DNA from: Hymenopus coronatus | Lineage: Eukaryota; Arthropoda; Insecta; Mantodea; Hymenopodidae | Assembly: GCA_030762935.1 (NCBI GenBank) | Contig: CM060883.1 | Span: 29,692,501-29,756,500 of the forward strand | Direction: 5' to 3' | DNA length: 64,000 nt | Part shown: positions 10,816 through 22,334 of the stretch, in pieces | Numbering within the stretch: position 1 is the stretch's first letter | Layout of the letters: every line of letters starts with the position of its first letter | The notes under the pieces: model-generated | Told to the model about the DNA's origin: nothing | The model's input: the letters and a program-made list of their open reading frames with translations, nothing else | Database searches by the model: none | Made by a program: the position numbers and the translations under genes

Positions 10816-11394
10816 TCTTCATAAATCCTTGCTTGTTCAAATTGTATTTTCAGCGTCATTTGGAACATTACTGTAGCCATATTTTCTTTTCCTAGGTTGC
10901 TAACACCTATTGACTGCTACTTTGGCACTCTTTTCATACCTTTAAGTTGAAAATGACATTGCTTTGCCATACACAAACAAGCTAACATATAAGGGTGGTG
11001 GGTAAAATGATTTTGTTTGAGCAACATCGTCTGCCTAATATGTTCCTTGCTCCTTCAGGATTACACTGAATATAAAAATCTCCGGAACCCATAAGTGTTT
11101 AGCTAATAAAAGTTTATACTACATTTGGAAGTGAAATCCAAATGGGTATGTTGTATTTAAAACTTTTATACTAAAAAAAGAAAGAATGCAGGCTTCTGCA
11201 CTGCTTGGCTCGAATTTTCCTCAAAAGAAAAACACCTTTTCTGTATTATGTTTAAATGAAATAGATTCATATTCCATCCCTTCTCTCTCATTTAACTAAA
11301 AGGTATTGAAAACTGGAAGTAAATTAAAGACTATGTAATTTTCAAATTTCTAAAATATATGAACATGCACTAGTCAAAAGATGCTGTGTCTTAC
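10816..11394. other. torsin intron 1, AT-rich, nothing recognised
   Basis: The stretch between the GGCTTAG repeat and the donor of torsin exon 1 is AT-rich. I see no gene, tRNA-like head or recognised repeat in it. Confidence 0.4.
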
Positions 11395-11569
11395 TCCAAA
11401 AATCAGCAGGAATCCAGACTTCATCACAGCACTCAAACACTTTGCAGTATCCATACCACGCTGCTGAGCTTAGTAAACCTCCAAGGACAACTGTAGTGCT
11501 TATTGGTTCCACAGCTATTGAAACCGTAACAAAGGATGTGAGGTAAAAGAATATGTTCCTCATTAACAT
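11395..11569 (-). CDS. torsin exon 1 (signal peptide, ECC motif)
   Basis: Translation from the ATG at 11569 gives MLMRNIFFYLTSFVTVSIA, a classic signal peptide, then VEPIS, a hydrophobic segment, and FECCDEVWIPADF. VEPIS right after the signal peptide and the ECC cysteine pair before the AAA+ domain are torsin hallmarks. The donor is A followed by GTAAGA at 11394, leaving one codon base that exon 2 completes. A pyrimidine-rich TGGTTTCCAG lies directly before the ATG, so a separate upstream 5' UTR exon is possible. The start was chosen because it gives the complete signal peptide. Confidence 0.92.
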
Positions 11570-13034
11570 CTGGAAACCAGAATAAAAATGGTTTTGAGCT
11601 CTCTTGAATTATTTTCCTTATCAAGATTATCAAAAGCTATAGTTATAGGAAGAAAACTTGTTTTTCTGATATACACACATTGGTTTTAGTGATAAATGAC
11701 TGAGAATCTTCTCAGAAATACAATGTAAGTATATCTGAATTAAAGGAGATATGAAGCTAAACTCATTTACATAATTCCTTTGGCTAATGGATCTTGTATC
11801 TCTGAAACTGGTTTGACACTTATGTGATAACTAGTGCTATGAACATTGCCTTTTTAACAAATAATTTCAAATTTCCTACATATTATTTTTCAATTCTCTA
11901 CATATTAGCAGAACTATGCACAAACCTATAACTCTCTTGGCCTAGGTATCTATAATCTTATATACATATTCATATAAAAATTCAAATTCCCCATAGAAAA
12001 CTTCTCACATATGAAGTGAGATATTATATTAATGTATATGGCATCACTGCATTGAATTATCCAGTGTCATTGTAGTGAAACGCAGGTGAATTAAATCACT
12101 GCTGCTGCTACTACTACAACTACACTAGATGTCTCCTGAATACCAAGAACTGAGGACTAGGACTTTAATGTCGTCAGTATATTTGAATGAAAACAAGAAA
12201 AGACTATTTAAATGATAATGCCTTAAAGACTTACCGTGGAGGCGTAATATGGCAATATCAACTGTTAGTCATCTTTATATGCATATCGCTGAATTGACCA
12301 TGTGCACCTTAACCTCTATGACAAGACCGGCAACTCAGTACACTTTCCATTTAATACACGTGACCTTTAAAATGCAAAATGGAGCATTTGAATATTATAA
12401 TGCACATACAAACTATATGTCTGACGATTTACAGCACAAAGGTTATATTTATATTTTCAGAAAACCACTACCTAACCTTACACAACACAAGCAGCCACAC
12501 AAGAGCAACAGCAACCAAAATACGAAAATATGAATGACGTCATCACGCCAGCTGAAATCAGCATTGCCAGCAGTGCTTTTCAAATGTCTATGAAATGTCA
12601 GATTTTTCTGAAAATAGCATTTTCTCGCAAAATGAATGATGTTTAGCTCGATCATAAGCTTGGACCACAATATTTAACCGTATATTAGGTAGCGCCAGCT
12701 TAAAGAGATTATCCTTCTAGGCAGGTAGCAAAGATATATCCAACAGCAAAAGTGAACCCAATGTAGGGAATTAAATCCCTATGAATTGAAATGCAGAAAA
12801 CACAGTCCTGAGGTTCCCCAATTACATCATTAAACTTTTTCTTTCTCTACAAGACTATCACCACCCATATACTGACATGCGCGCGGCACGCACACACGCG
12901 CTAAGTTGTTCAGATGTGAAAGTTGCCAGATTGCCAAAATTTTGACTTCTTCTTGGGAACATTGGGGTTTTAGCTTCACAGATTCATCGTCTACACCCTG
13001 TCGCCTTCGGCCGCAACTGCTACACTCCTCAACT
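11570..13034. other. region upstream of torsin start
   Basis: No coding gene was seen. It may contain the torsin promoter and 5' UTR. A palindromic TGACGTCA (CRE-type site) lies at 12534-12541 in otherwise AT-rich DNA. No TATA box or transcription start can be assigned. Confidence 0.4.
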
Positions 13035-13110
13035 TATAAAAAATATCCCTCGGCTACGCATTGCGGCTTAGGGCCCTCCACGTTGGGCTATGCTTTGCAG
13101 CTTAGGGCCC
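13035..13110 (+). repeat. GGCTTAGGGCCCT minisatellite units
   Basis: Two adjacent units share GGCTAnGCnTTGCnGCTTAG followed by GGCCCT. They match the units at 10545-10815. Confidence 0.65.
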
Positions 13111-13337
13111 TAAATGTTTATAACTGACCAGTAAGTAATTACAATGCGGCTCTAATGACGAAATAACAAAAGTACCCACTAATAGAAGTAATGCCAAGTG
13201 GTGGAACTATTGTATACTAATCATTTATATTCTACCTTAAGATTCGATGTTGAGACTGTAGTGGAAATATATGTTTTGAGGTGTTCCGAGTTTCAAAAAC
13301 AAGAGGTCCGTATGCGAGGCCGTGTGTATTTGTGATA

Positions 13338-13452
13338 GTGTTTAACGCACGCTGTTATTCTATGGCACCGCAGGCGATGACACTGAGACAACCCGCCCCT
13401 GCACCCCTTTGTCCATCACAAATTCCACATGTGGTCGCCTGGGATCGAAATA
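13338..13452 (-). repeat. SINE-B fragment
   Basis: In reverse orientation it carries the SINE-B tail (GTGTTTAACG), GCACCGCAGGCGATGACACT, TTTGTCCATCACAAATTC and GTGGTCGCCTGGGATCGAA. The central part is deleted and the head is missing. Confidence 0.75.
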
Positions 13453-13459
13453 AATAAAA

Positions 13460-13677
13460 ATGGCATATTATTTATGGACGCTCTTTAGCATGTTATTTAT
13501 GGACAGTGGTTCTCAAGCGTCCCTTCTATATTGGGCGTGAAAGACCGCTTAATTTTGCTCAGAGGCCTCTCTATCAGGCTTGAGGTTCTTTTACGTGCCG
13601 TAAATCTACGACACGGGATCAACGGCTTTATTTGTCTTCCGAAGGAAGCCATGCTATGGATTTTTACGCCAGAAAAA
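13460..13677 (-). repeat. SINE-A, headless copy
   Basis: It is the inverse of the 8862 copy from the AAAGAGCGTCCATAAATAA end through GAGAGGCCTCTG to GGCGTAAAAATC, stopping before the tRNA-like head. Its end is duplicated (TTATTTATGGAC occurs twice near 13470-13505). It abuts the SINE-B fragment. Confidence 0.85.
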
Positions 13678-13795
13678 CATGAAAACCTGAAATGGAACAT
13701 CCATAAGCACAATCTCATAAAAACTGTGTTTTCCTCTTTTCATATTTTCATATTTTATTTATGAAAAATTTCTCTGTACTATGCATACTTTCACT

Positions 13796-14240
13796 GTATC
13801 ATATCATATGGTGTAATACTATGGGGAAACTGAAAATGTCAATATTATATTCAGGTTACAAAAAGAGCTATTTGCACAATATTAAAGGTTAACAAAAGGA
13901 CTAGTTGCAGATCACTTTTCAAAAAATTAAATGTATTACCTCTACCTTGCTTGTATATCCAGCAATTAGTTACTTTTGTCAAATCTAACATTCATTTATA
14001 CACAGCAAATTCACAAATGCATACCCGTGATACTAGAAGAAAGGAGCAAATAAGAATAATCCCCCACAATACAAGCTTATTTGGTAGAAGTTTAATGTAC
14101 TCTGGACTTTGCCTTTATAATGGCCTACTGAAGCACTTAAAAAGCCTCACAAATTTAAATTAGCTATCAAAAAGTTCCTGTTAGAACATAATTTTTACAG
14201 CCTAGAAGAATTTTTTGAAAGTGCCAAATATAAATAAATC
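13796..14240 (+). pseudogene. LINE reverse transcriptase C-terminal fragment
   Basis: In plus frames it reads LQKRAICTILKV, then CLYIQQLVTFVKSN, then TRRKEQIRI, and SLMYSGLCLYN. These match the segment after the RT domain in Jockey/CR1-like non-LTR retrotransposons (QKR..R.I, HNTR, SLxYxGxxLYN). The catalytic RT core is missing and the frame is interrupted. Confidence 0.75.
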
Positions 14241-14727
14241 AACCTGTATAACAAAATACATTCTTATCAACTTTGTATGTAAATATGAATTTTGTAACTC
14301 TTTTGAAAAATAGTTTGTATATAATTTTTCTTGCGTCTAATCTTGTTGTATATATCCATCAATGTGAATAGTTATAAGTTTTTGACATGTCGTACATCAT
14401 GTACTATGATCAAACCATTAAATAAATTTCTATTTTATTCTATTCACCCTGAAGTTGATTTGTGCCAAAACAAAATTCAGGCAACCAATGCAATTTTTAA
14501 TCTTTCACCATTTGCGCCAGAAATACTGTCACACTTTCACAACCACTTGACGATTACCTGCTGTGTATAATGCATTGAGCCATTATTTCTAACTTAAATG
14601 ATGATTAACATAATATTCTGTTATTGCTAAGAGGTGATAATACTGATAGTCACAACAAAATAAATGGGCTCACATATACTTCTAAAAGAACCAGGCAAAA
14701 ATATCATCCCATCAATATAGTACTTTT
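14241..14727. other. no recognised feature
   Basis: AT-rich sequence between two LINE fragments. It may be a LINE 3' UTR but nothing proves this. Confidence 0.35.
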
Positions 14728-15030
14728 TTGGCCTCTTATGATAAATTCAAAAGCAAGTTGTGGTTATTATTTGTTAGTTCTTTCAAAAAAAGAGATCAAG
14801 TAATTATCACTCGGCTCAGAATTGGGCACTCCAAACTGACTCATTATCTTCTCACTAAGGATCAACCTGCAAACTGTATGAGCTGTGACAGGCACATCCT
14901 TACAGACTGCCCACTGCACAGTAGAAGTAGAAAATAAACCGGCATTTCCAGTCTTCATAATGCAGTTCATATCCAATATGCTGAAGAAGATGCTTTAGTT
15001 TCTAATGGATACAAAACTCTGTGATTTATT
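14728..15030 (+). pseudogene. LINE RNase H-tail fragment
   Basis: The open frame reads KKRDQVIITRLRIGHSKLTH followed by a CMSCD and DCPLHS segment. This matches the C-terminal RLRIGHxxLTH...C..C......H..DC region that follows RNase H in Jockey/R1-like LINEs. The upstream part is absent and the frame stops at 14937. Confidence 0.75.
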
Positions 15031-16868
15031 ATAAATGTTAACCTAATTCTAAGATAGTATAGTTGTAAATTGATATTTAATGTATTTTAATGATCGGTTG
15101 TGATAAGACCATGTAGTCAAAACAACTTAAATAAACATAAAAAAACATGCAAGCAGGTTTTGATTGACCTGGCTGACATGATACTGCTGATTAGTCATTT
15201 TTGTATCCAAACAAATAAACAGATGAAGTTGCTGTTCCAAAACAAGCAATCGAATAAGGTGAGTGTTATTAGACGTCTAGCCAGGCAATTGTGTTGGTTC
15301 ATTAATTAAAAATGATTAGATTTAAGTAGTTTAGGGGTCTCTCAGGCGTCTAGCAACCAACGGAAGGTTAACAGATAATCATCTTATGTTTTTGTAACTC
15401 TTAAGGAATTATTTTCATAATTATTTGACATATTTCACTGTTTTCTTAGACAATTCAGATTATATCTAGATAGCGGAAGGCTCCTCTTTGATAACTGCAT
15501 AAACTCACTACCTGAGCAATATTCCATTGCATCCTGCATTTTGTCACTGCAGTGGCAGCTGATCATATACATTTTTGAGACAAAGAGAGGGTGGAAAACA
15601 GATGGGCTATAGGGCATAAAAGCATTACAGCTTGAAATATCCCAAGTAGCTGCAGGCCTTTGGAGATTGGACAGTTGCCAGAATGTACTCGAGGTAGGTC
15701 AGGAGACCAACTAACGGGCAACGGATATTTGAGTAAATGGGGACAGAAATTGTTAAACAGATTTATTTGTGTTATTACAATCACAAGGTCACAATTATTA
15801 CTAACATAATAAAATTAACTTACTACTACGGCTAGAGCGATGACTATTATTACTATTACTATATTACTACTATTACATTACTATTGGTGCAACCATTCTT
15901 CATGAAATGAAGTTGGATATCGCATCTTCATTTCATTGTTATTACTCACTATCACAGATCATTGTTATTACTCACTATCACAGATCAACAAACTATATTT
16001 TAAATTATGAAAGGTAGCTATAGTCTATCCACTCAAGACTCGAGCGTTCCAATAATTGCTGGCAAATTGCTAACTGACAAGCGACAATGAACGAGCTGCG
16101 ACTTGCCAGTGTTTCTTTAATAATGTGAGCCGAATACTACAGATGCAACAATGAAAAGTTACTAGAATAAGAATAGAAACATAGCGTTTTGCTACAATTA
16201 GAAATTAACAATAAAACCAAATTAAAAATTATTCATTAGTAAGGTGGCATTCAAGCCTACAGATTAAACTCACTGGCCAATATACCCAGAGAATTCACTC
16301 CAAACCAAGGCACTCTGGGTGGAGCCTTGAGATCTGGCAACCCTAACAGGAAATGAGTCTTTCTCATCAACTGGTTGCACCCCTCAGCCCCAACCTTAAT
16401 GAATGAAATACTACAGCAAATGGATTCTTTACTTTATTCAAACTAAATGTCAGATATTGTTCAGACTTCAGAAATTTTATAGCATTCTAAAATATAATCA
16501 ATTTATGATAACCAAATTCTGCCATAATATTATATAAACTAGAATGCTTTGTATTTACTAAAGAAGACTACATTAACAGAATTATTTTAATGTAGCACAT
16601 CAAGAGCATGTAAACTGTTTTTTCGAGATTTAGGAAATTAATAAATGAGTGACATAATTAGCTCAGTATATCCTCAAGTTTCTTTGATGTAACAGCTTAT
16701 ATCAAGCATCACTAACTCACTTGTTTTTGTGCCAGTCATGCAAGCAGAGGATAAATATATGACAGTAGGTACATGTATAGCGTGTTATGTGTCAGCTTAT
16801 ATGTCAGGAACAGAAAGCAATCTAATATGCAGGCTATCGACTCCTACATTTATGACTGCCTAAAATGT
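15031..16868. other. intergenic, no gene
   Basis: AT-rich DNA without a recognised gene. A 25-26 bp unit (ATTGTTATTACTCACTATCA...) is tandemly duplicated at about 15935-15985, and a TAC/TAT-rich run lies near 15842-15885. Confidence 0.45.
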
Positions 16869-17154
16869 AAATGGAATTTTATTTATGGATGCTCTTTTAA
16901 CTACTGTGGTTCTCAGTGTCCCATTCTATGTGTGCGTGAAAGACCGCTTAATTTTGCTCAGAGGCCTCTCTTATCAGGCTTGAGGTTCTTTTACATGTCT
17001 CTATGACATGGGACCAACTGCTTTACTTCCCTTCTGAAGGAAGCCATGCCAAGGATTTTTACGCCCGAAAAAATCCATCGTCCTCCGCCGGGCTTGAACC
17101 CATGACCTTGGGTATATGAAGCAAGCATGGTAATCATTACACCACGGAGGGCAA
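16869..17154 (-). repeat. SINE-A, full copy
   Basis: It is the reverse of the 8862 copy with head and body present: TTTATTTATGGATGCTC at the tail end, GGTATATGAAGCAAGCATGG in the head and CCACGGAGGGC at the 5' tip. Confidence 0.87.
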
Positions 17155-18054
17155 CATGGCTGCCTAGGAGGAATCTTTCTTATCTCAAGAAAGTGGAAGA
17201 ATAAGTGTTTAGTTTTTGACAAATTTTTGGATTCAGAAAATTCAATTGTAGCATCATTAAGCAACCCATGCAAGTGAGTGCAACATCTACCCAGATGAAG
17301 AACATTTCTTTCAAATTGTGTTCAATACCAATTATTTACCAAGATGCCTGTTCATATTCACTGCTATAAATGTATAAGATTTTTATTGCAAGTTAATACT
17401 GTTGGTAATACAATGTGATAACAATGGTTTGACCAAGTCAAGGAGCTTGTTTTATTATGTTAATACTATAATAATAATAGTAATTACATTTTTTGCAATT
17501 ATATGACCACCAAACATGAAAATCTCTAAATGTTCATATATGAGGTATAAATACTAATGCAAGAGACATAATAGAGCAATTGTTCTACCACTTATGAATC
17601 TACAATAGGTGTATTAACCTACGAAAAGTGGATTACTATTTTGAATGCAAAATGCTGCATACTGTAGGAATAATCGGTTCTTGCTTTCCATGTAGTTGGT
17701 CAAACGGTGTAGTGTTAGCATACAGTATATAGCTGCATGCAATCCATGGCTCATGCCCCACTGTCTGCTAATACATCAGTCAATCATGATTTAGTACAAT
17801 TCACAACACAATACACCTCAGTGCAGCTCTTCCTCCTATTTATAGCGAGAAAATGATGTCACAGATTTTCTGGAAACTTGTGAAAGGTACTAGAAACTGA
17901 AGCTTGCAGAAACATCTTGAGTATAGGAAAACTCATGATGTCATGAGAAGAGTCTTGTATTCCGAAGGATCCTGTGGCACACGTCCAACTGCAATGTCTC
18001 ACATTCCTGCATGCTAGAGTGACCTTGAGAGCGATCACTTACCAGACAGCATTG
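17155..18054. other. intergenic, nothing recognised
   Basis: AT-rich unassigned DNA with no tRNA-like head, transposase-like frame or R1 block. Confidence 0.4.
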
Positions 18055-18320
18055 TCACAGTGTTTTAATCAAAATTGCTTGAGATATTTTTGAGAAAATT
18101 GAAACTTTGAAAAAATTATCATTTTAAAGGGTAGTTTGAGATTGCAGGATTTTCTTGAAAATGTTTGTGTTGCATCCTTGGAAAATACTGAATTTAAATA
18201 TCAAGTTTGGTATTTAACCAACTTTTTCATTTTTGAGCTGTGCTGTTCTCACACCCACACCCCACACACCCCCACATTCACACACACACGCGGTCTTGAG
18301 AAGACAAGACTTTTACTGGC
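18055..18320 (-). repeat. R1 repeat fragment
   Basis: It carries the R1 blocks TTTTAATCAAAATTG, AAAGGGTAGTTTGAG, GTTGCATCCTTGGAAAATAC and ATCAAGTTTGGTATTTAACC, followed by the CA-rich run at the expected R1 position. The hairpin end is missing. Confidence 0.8.
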
Positions 18321-18369
18321 GATCCACATATGAAAAGGTTGAAATGCACCTCAGTTTCATTCTTTCCAT

Positions 18370-18412
18370 CTCTCCTTCTCTGTCTCTCTCTCTCTCTCTC
18401 TCGCTCTCTCTA
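18370..18412 (+). repeat. (TC)n microsatellite
   Basis: A TC dinucleotide run with one interruption (TCGC). Confidence 0.9.
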
Positions 18413-19379
18413 TTAGTGATTCAGGAAATGTTTCTTTTTTTATCAACTTTTGTCATAACAAATATTTTTATTTACAAATAAAACCCTTCATTTCTTAATA
18501 AATAAATATAATTTGTAAATCTTTGTAGTACTGTACAGATCAAGATTATTACAATAATGTACACATTAGAAATATATAAACAGTATTTTACAATTTGACA
18601 GGTAACAAATGATCCTTTTATTAAATAACATGAATGTTGCTTATTCTTTAAGTTTGAACAAATGCATTTACGATAAGTTTCAAAAATGCTTTTTATCACA
18701 GCTGTTCTTAATTTTGGAAATACAAAACTTCTTCACATTCATCTTATTTTTCACATATTTATTGTACTCTGAACTCTTGCTGCTTATGATGGAAAATTGT
18801 ATTGTTATTTATGATGTACAATTTGCAAAAAGAAATTTAGCAATCAATGAGTCATAACTAAATTGTTATATTAGGTACTTAATATATTTACAGATTTACA
18901 GTTATTATTTCAAGAATGAATTATAAGAAAAACATTCATGGATACAAGAGGAAAGAAATATAAGATGTTCCCATTTAAATTAAAAAGGTATGATAGATGC
19001 AGTTTGGCAGAAAATAAATACTAATGCTGTAGGGGGGGGGGAAGAATGTGACAAAAGTGAATTTGAAGATTAATACTGTGCTTTGTTGAAACTGAGAGCC
19101 CATTTGCAGCCTTAAATGTGTACAATATGAAGAAAATAAAAGTGCAAGGGCAAATCAAATATAAAAATAATTTTTTATTCTGAGCATATAATTTTAAACC
19201 AAACATGTTGGGTGGGGGTGTCAGGAGTGGAATGATGAATTGTTGGTCTCTTCAAACCCATTTTGTTTCTGCTCAATATGTCTGAGCAAAAGCTACATGC
19301 CTCTACTGAACAATGCATAAAGATCAAATTCCTTCACTCTTCTTTTTATGGAAGTTTGTAAACAGTGTTGTTATATTCA
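18413..19379. other. intergenic, AT-rich, nothing recognised
   Basis: No supported gene. Several short open frames rich in I, L, F and K occur on both strands, as expected by chance in AT-rich DNA. Confidence 0.4.
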
Positions 19380-19573
19380 TTTATTTGATGAGTCGATTAA
19401 TTACACTAAACAACACTTACTTGGGATTTTTGCTTGAACATATTTTGAAGGGCTAGTTTCCTTCATTTTTGATGTCCGATTGAAAATGAAGGAAACTAGT
19501 CTTTCAAAACATGTTCCGGCAAAAATCCCAAGTAAGTGTTGTTTAGTGTAATTAATCAACTTGTCAAATAAAT
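19380..19573. repeat. fold-back element (arms of about 90 bp)
   Basis: The arms 19380-19469 and 19483-19573 are near-perfect reverse complements around a 13-base loop. Outer words are TTAATTACACTAAACAACAC and its inverse. Inner words are AACTAGTTTCCTTCATTTT-like on both sides. It is a hairpin MITE-like element related to 20608-21163. Confidence 0.92.
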
Positions 19574-20607
19574 CAAATTCCTTGTATACAAAGGCGTAAA
19601 ACTGGCAGAAGTTTTGCAGAGACTAGCCGCACAGTTCAATGATCAGATACTTTCAAAGCTTTCATGTCATGTTCGCTTGACGTACGCCATTTGTGGAAGG
19701 TTGTGAACAGATCAAAAAATGGGAACCTAATCTTGGTTGTCAGCTGGCAATGTGCTTGTGAGTGTGTTTTTGACTACAATAGCATTTTCTACACAAACAT
19801 CACACTATTAATGTTGCAGTTTCCATCTCTATGGACTACTAAAGGAGGCATTACAAGGCAAATGATTTGAGGATGATGCAAGTGTGCAGGCTTTGTGTGC
19901 AACTGATAGAGACCACCATGTTCTTTTTATGAGAGGGTATCAAGAAGCTGCCAATATGTTGGACTATATGCATTTCCAAAGCCAGAGGTTATGCTGAAGA
20001 GTGATATGAATTTTGTTATTGCTACATCAAAATACAAAATTTAGAAAAAATAAGTCTCTCTTATATTTTATTTACCCTCATATGCCATTTAAACCAGGTA
20101 TAAGCATAATTAAAAGTAACATGTCCACCATCTTTGTTGCATAGTTCACACTTCTTTTGCTACACATGAGAAACAAATAGCATCTGTAGTGAAAGCTTCA
20201 AACTATATTTTAGTGAAATTTCAACATTCCAGCCACAACACCAATGCAGAAAAAAATTATTGTGTGTTACTTTTGGACCCATCTTCGTAGTAAAACATTC
20301 TAAAAGTAAGTCTTTAAAATAAATGAAAGCAAATATGTTGAATGTTTTTGACAAACTAATGCAGAGAATGTCCTTGCATACTTCTTTTAAGAAATTTATC
20401 TCCCAAAAAGTACTGATGGTATGTATATTTAGGTTTATGAAAAGAAATGAAGTGAATGTAATTATTAACAGACAGGATAACTTTTGATGGAGACCCATAA
20501 TTACATTTCTTTCTGGTAGTCCCACACATATACATAGATCCAACAAATTAACACAAGTTTTAATTTAATTTACTTGCATTTATTTTAAAAATGAAGACTG
20601 AACCTGC
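19574..20607. other. intergenic, nothing recognised
   Basis: AT-rich. A 128-residue minus-strand open frame (20160-20546) is hydrophobic and cysteine-containing but has no recognisable domain, and I do not call it. Confidence 0.4.
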
Positions 20608-21163
20608 TTAATGACACTAAACAGTCACTTTTTAAATTTCCTGAAATATATTTTGAAGGTTAGTTTCCTTCATTATCAACCTGGTATCGAATGAAGGTGG
20701 TGAAGCTGATATATCTCTCAATGATCTGGTGGTGATTCTAGGGACTTGTATAATGTTTTAAGCTAGATTCTTGTGTAGGTATTTATTCTTGATTTTTCCA
20801 AGTAAGCAAGGAACATTTCAGATTGTTTAAACACAAATATCTAGAAAAATCAGCATTGCCATCCATTTTTTGACAAAAAGCCATGATATAAATCCTAAAC
20901 CAAAACTACTGCAACACTTAATAGGAAAGCAAGAGTTGTAAACATGGGAGCAGATTTCCATATGGAAGAATAAGAACAAGACTTCAATTCTGGTATTCCC
21001 CAGAGCAACCAGCTGTATAACTTCCTAGAACCACAACCAGAATTGTCTATGGATGAATCAACTTCATCACCAATATCAGGCGATGTCAGATTAATAACGG
21101 AGGAAACTAGCCTTTGGTAGATGAGAGAAATTTAAAACCGAGTGTTGTTTAGTGACATTAGTC
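20608..21163. repeat. long relative of the 19380 fold-back
   Basis: The left arm 20608-20677 (TTAATGACACTAAACAGTCA ... GTTAGTTTCCTTCATTA) and the right arm 21090-21163 (GAGGAAACTAGCC ... GTTGTTTAGTGACATTA) are the same inverted sequences as the short hairpin, but here about 410 bp of unique-looking DNA separates them. Confidence 0.75.
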
Positions 21164-21226
21164 AATTTAGTTTTTACATTTTATTAATTTTAACAATACT
21201 GTCATCAACTTCCAGTATTTTAGGAT

Positions 21227-22060
21227 ACGAGGGTGATTAAAATATAAATGGTAATTGTTGCAAGTCATGAAGCAAGTGATTCCAATTGGGACTGTGAAGT
21301 GAGGGTTGAAGGTTGGTGTGTTAGGGAGGAGCATTCAGCTTGGTTAGATGCTTTGCTAGATTTTGGCATCACCACAGCATGAGTGAGCAAGAGGTTCCTG
21401 CCTTTGCTGCACAAAGCATAATTATCAAGTTTCTAACCAATGAAGGGGTTATACCCTCAGATATTTTAACTCATTTAAGGGCATAGTTTGAGGACACCAC
21501 ATTCCCAGAATAGAATATTTACTTGGGCCAGGCAATTGAAGAGCAGCCGAGGAATTGTGGAAAACGAAGCTTATGTGCAGTGCCAAGGTCAAGTTTTACA
21601 GATGACAGCATCTGTGCCGTTTTCACAACTTTTTTTCGACTGCAGAGGAGTTTTACTGTGTAATTTTCTTCATGATTGACGTATGGTGAATGTGGCTTAA
21701 TATTGCTGATTTTTAAGGTCTGTAAAAGCTACCTATTGAAACAAAAGACGTCCCATCAGAGATGTCATCCTTATCCAAGACAATGCTATGCCTCACTTGG
21801 CAAACTTGACAATGGACACATTGGTGGACATGCACTGGAAAATCCTTGAAAATCCCTATACTCCAGACTTGTCCCCCCTGATCATTTTTAGTTTGCACCC
21901 ATGAAATAATCACTTAGAGGGATAATTCAAAAGCAATGAAGACATTAAAGAGCATGTGCACAATTGGTTGGCAAACATGTGCTCAAATTTTTTTTGAGGT
22001 AGGAATGTTCAAGCTTCCAAAACGTTGGCAAAAGTGTGTAGAGTGTGAAGGAGGCTATGT
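21227..22060 (+). pseudogene. degenerate mariner-like transposase
   Basis: The second catalytic aspartate block appears as VILIQDNAMPHLANL near 21770 and a block equivalent to YSPDLSP follows near 21865 (YTPDLSPLI). Upstream, ERAQ... and FLTNEG-type mariner N-terminal words appear near 21380-21460. Many stops and frameshifts are present and no long open frame survives. The element starts near ACGAGGGTGATT; its right end was not identified. Confidence 0.6.
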
Positions 22061-22089
22061 AGAGAAATGCTGATGGTGTCACTTGAAAT

Positions 22090-22334
22090 GAAATGGAGTT
22101 TCGTTTATGGATGCTCTTTAATTGCTATGGTTCTCAGAGTCCCATTCTCTACTGGGTGTGAAGGATCGCTTACTTTTGCTCAGAGGCCTCTTTTATCAGG
22201 TTTGAGATTCTTTCACATGCCGCAAATCTACAACATGGGACCAACAGCTTTACTTCCCTTCTGAAGGAAGCCATGGTAAGGATTTTTATGCCCGAAAAGG
22301 CTAGCATGGTAACCATTACACCACAGAGGGCGAC
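22090..22334 (-). repeat. SINE-A with deleted B-box
   Basis: It is the reverse of the 8862 copy, but the roughly 45 bases around the B-box are missing: GCCCGAAAAG joins directly to GCTAGCATGGTAACC. The tip reads CCACAGAGGGCGAC. Confidence 0.85.

Larger units (their letters stand above)
1423..11569 (-). other. torsin-like AAA+ ATPase gene (partial)
   Basis: Torsins are ER-lumenal and nuclear-envelope AAA+ ATPases activated by LAP1/LULL1-type partners. Three minus-strand exons are visible: 11569-11395, 5555-5287 and 1574-1423. The splice phases agree: exon 1 ends with one codon base that exon 2 completes with two, exon 2 ends on a codon boundary, and exon 3 ends after two codon bases. Introns of 5839 and 3712 bp carry R1, mariner and SINE insertions. 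About 198 codons are visible against roughly 330 for the family. The sensor 1, sensor 2 and C-terminal parts are missing and presumably lie left of position 1. Family assignment is firm; the torsin subtype is not resolved. Confidence 0.93.

Noticed and set aside
12534..12541. TGACGTCA as a torsin promoter element
   Set aside because: A single 8-base site about 1 kb from the start codon is not enough to call a promoter. It is recorded only as context.
20160..20546. 128-codon minus-strand open frame
   Set aside because: It has no recognisable domain, sits in AT-rich DNA and has a composition (F, L, I, K) expected by chance.
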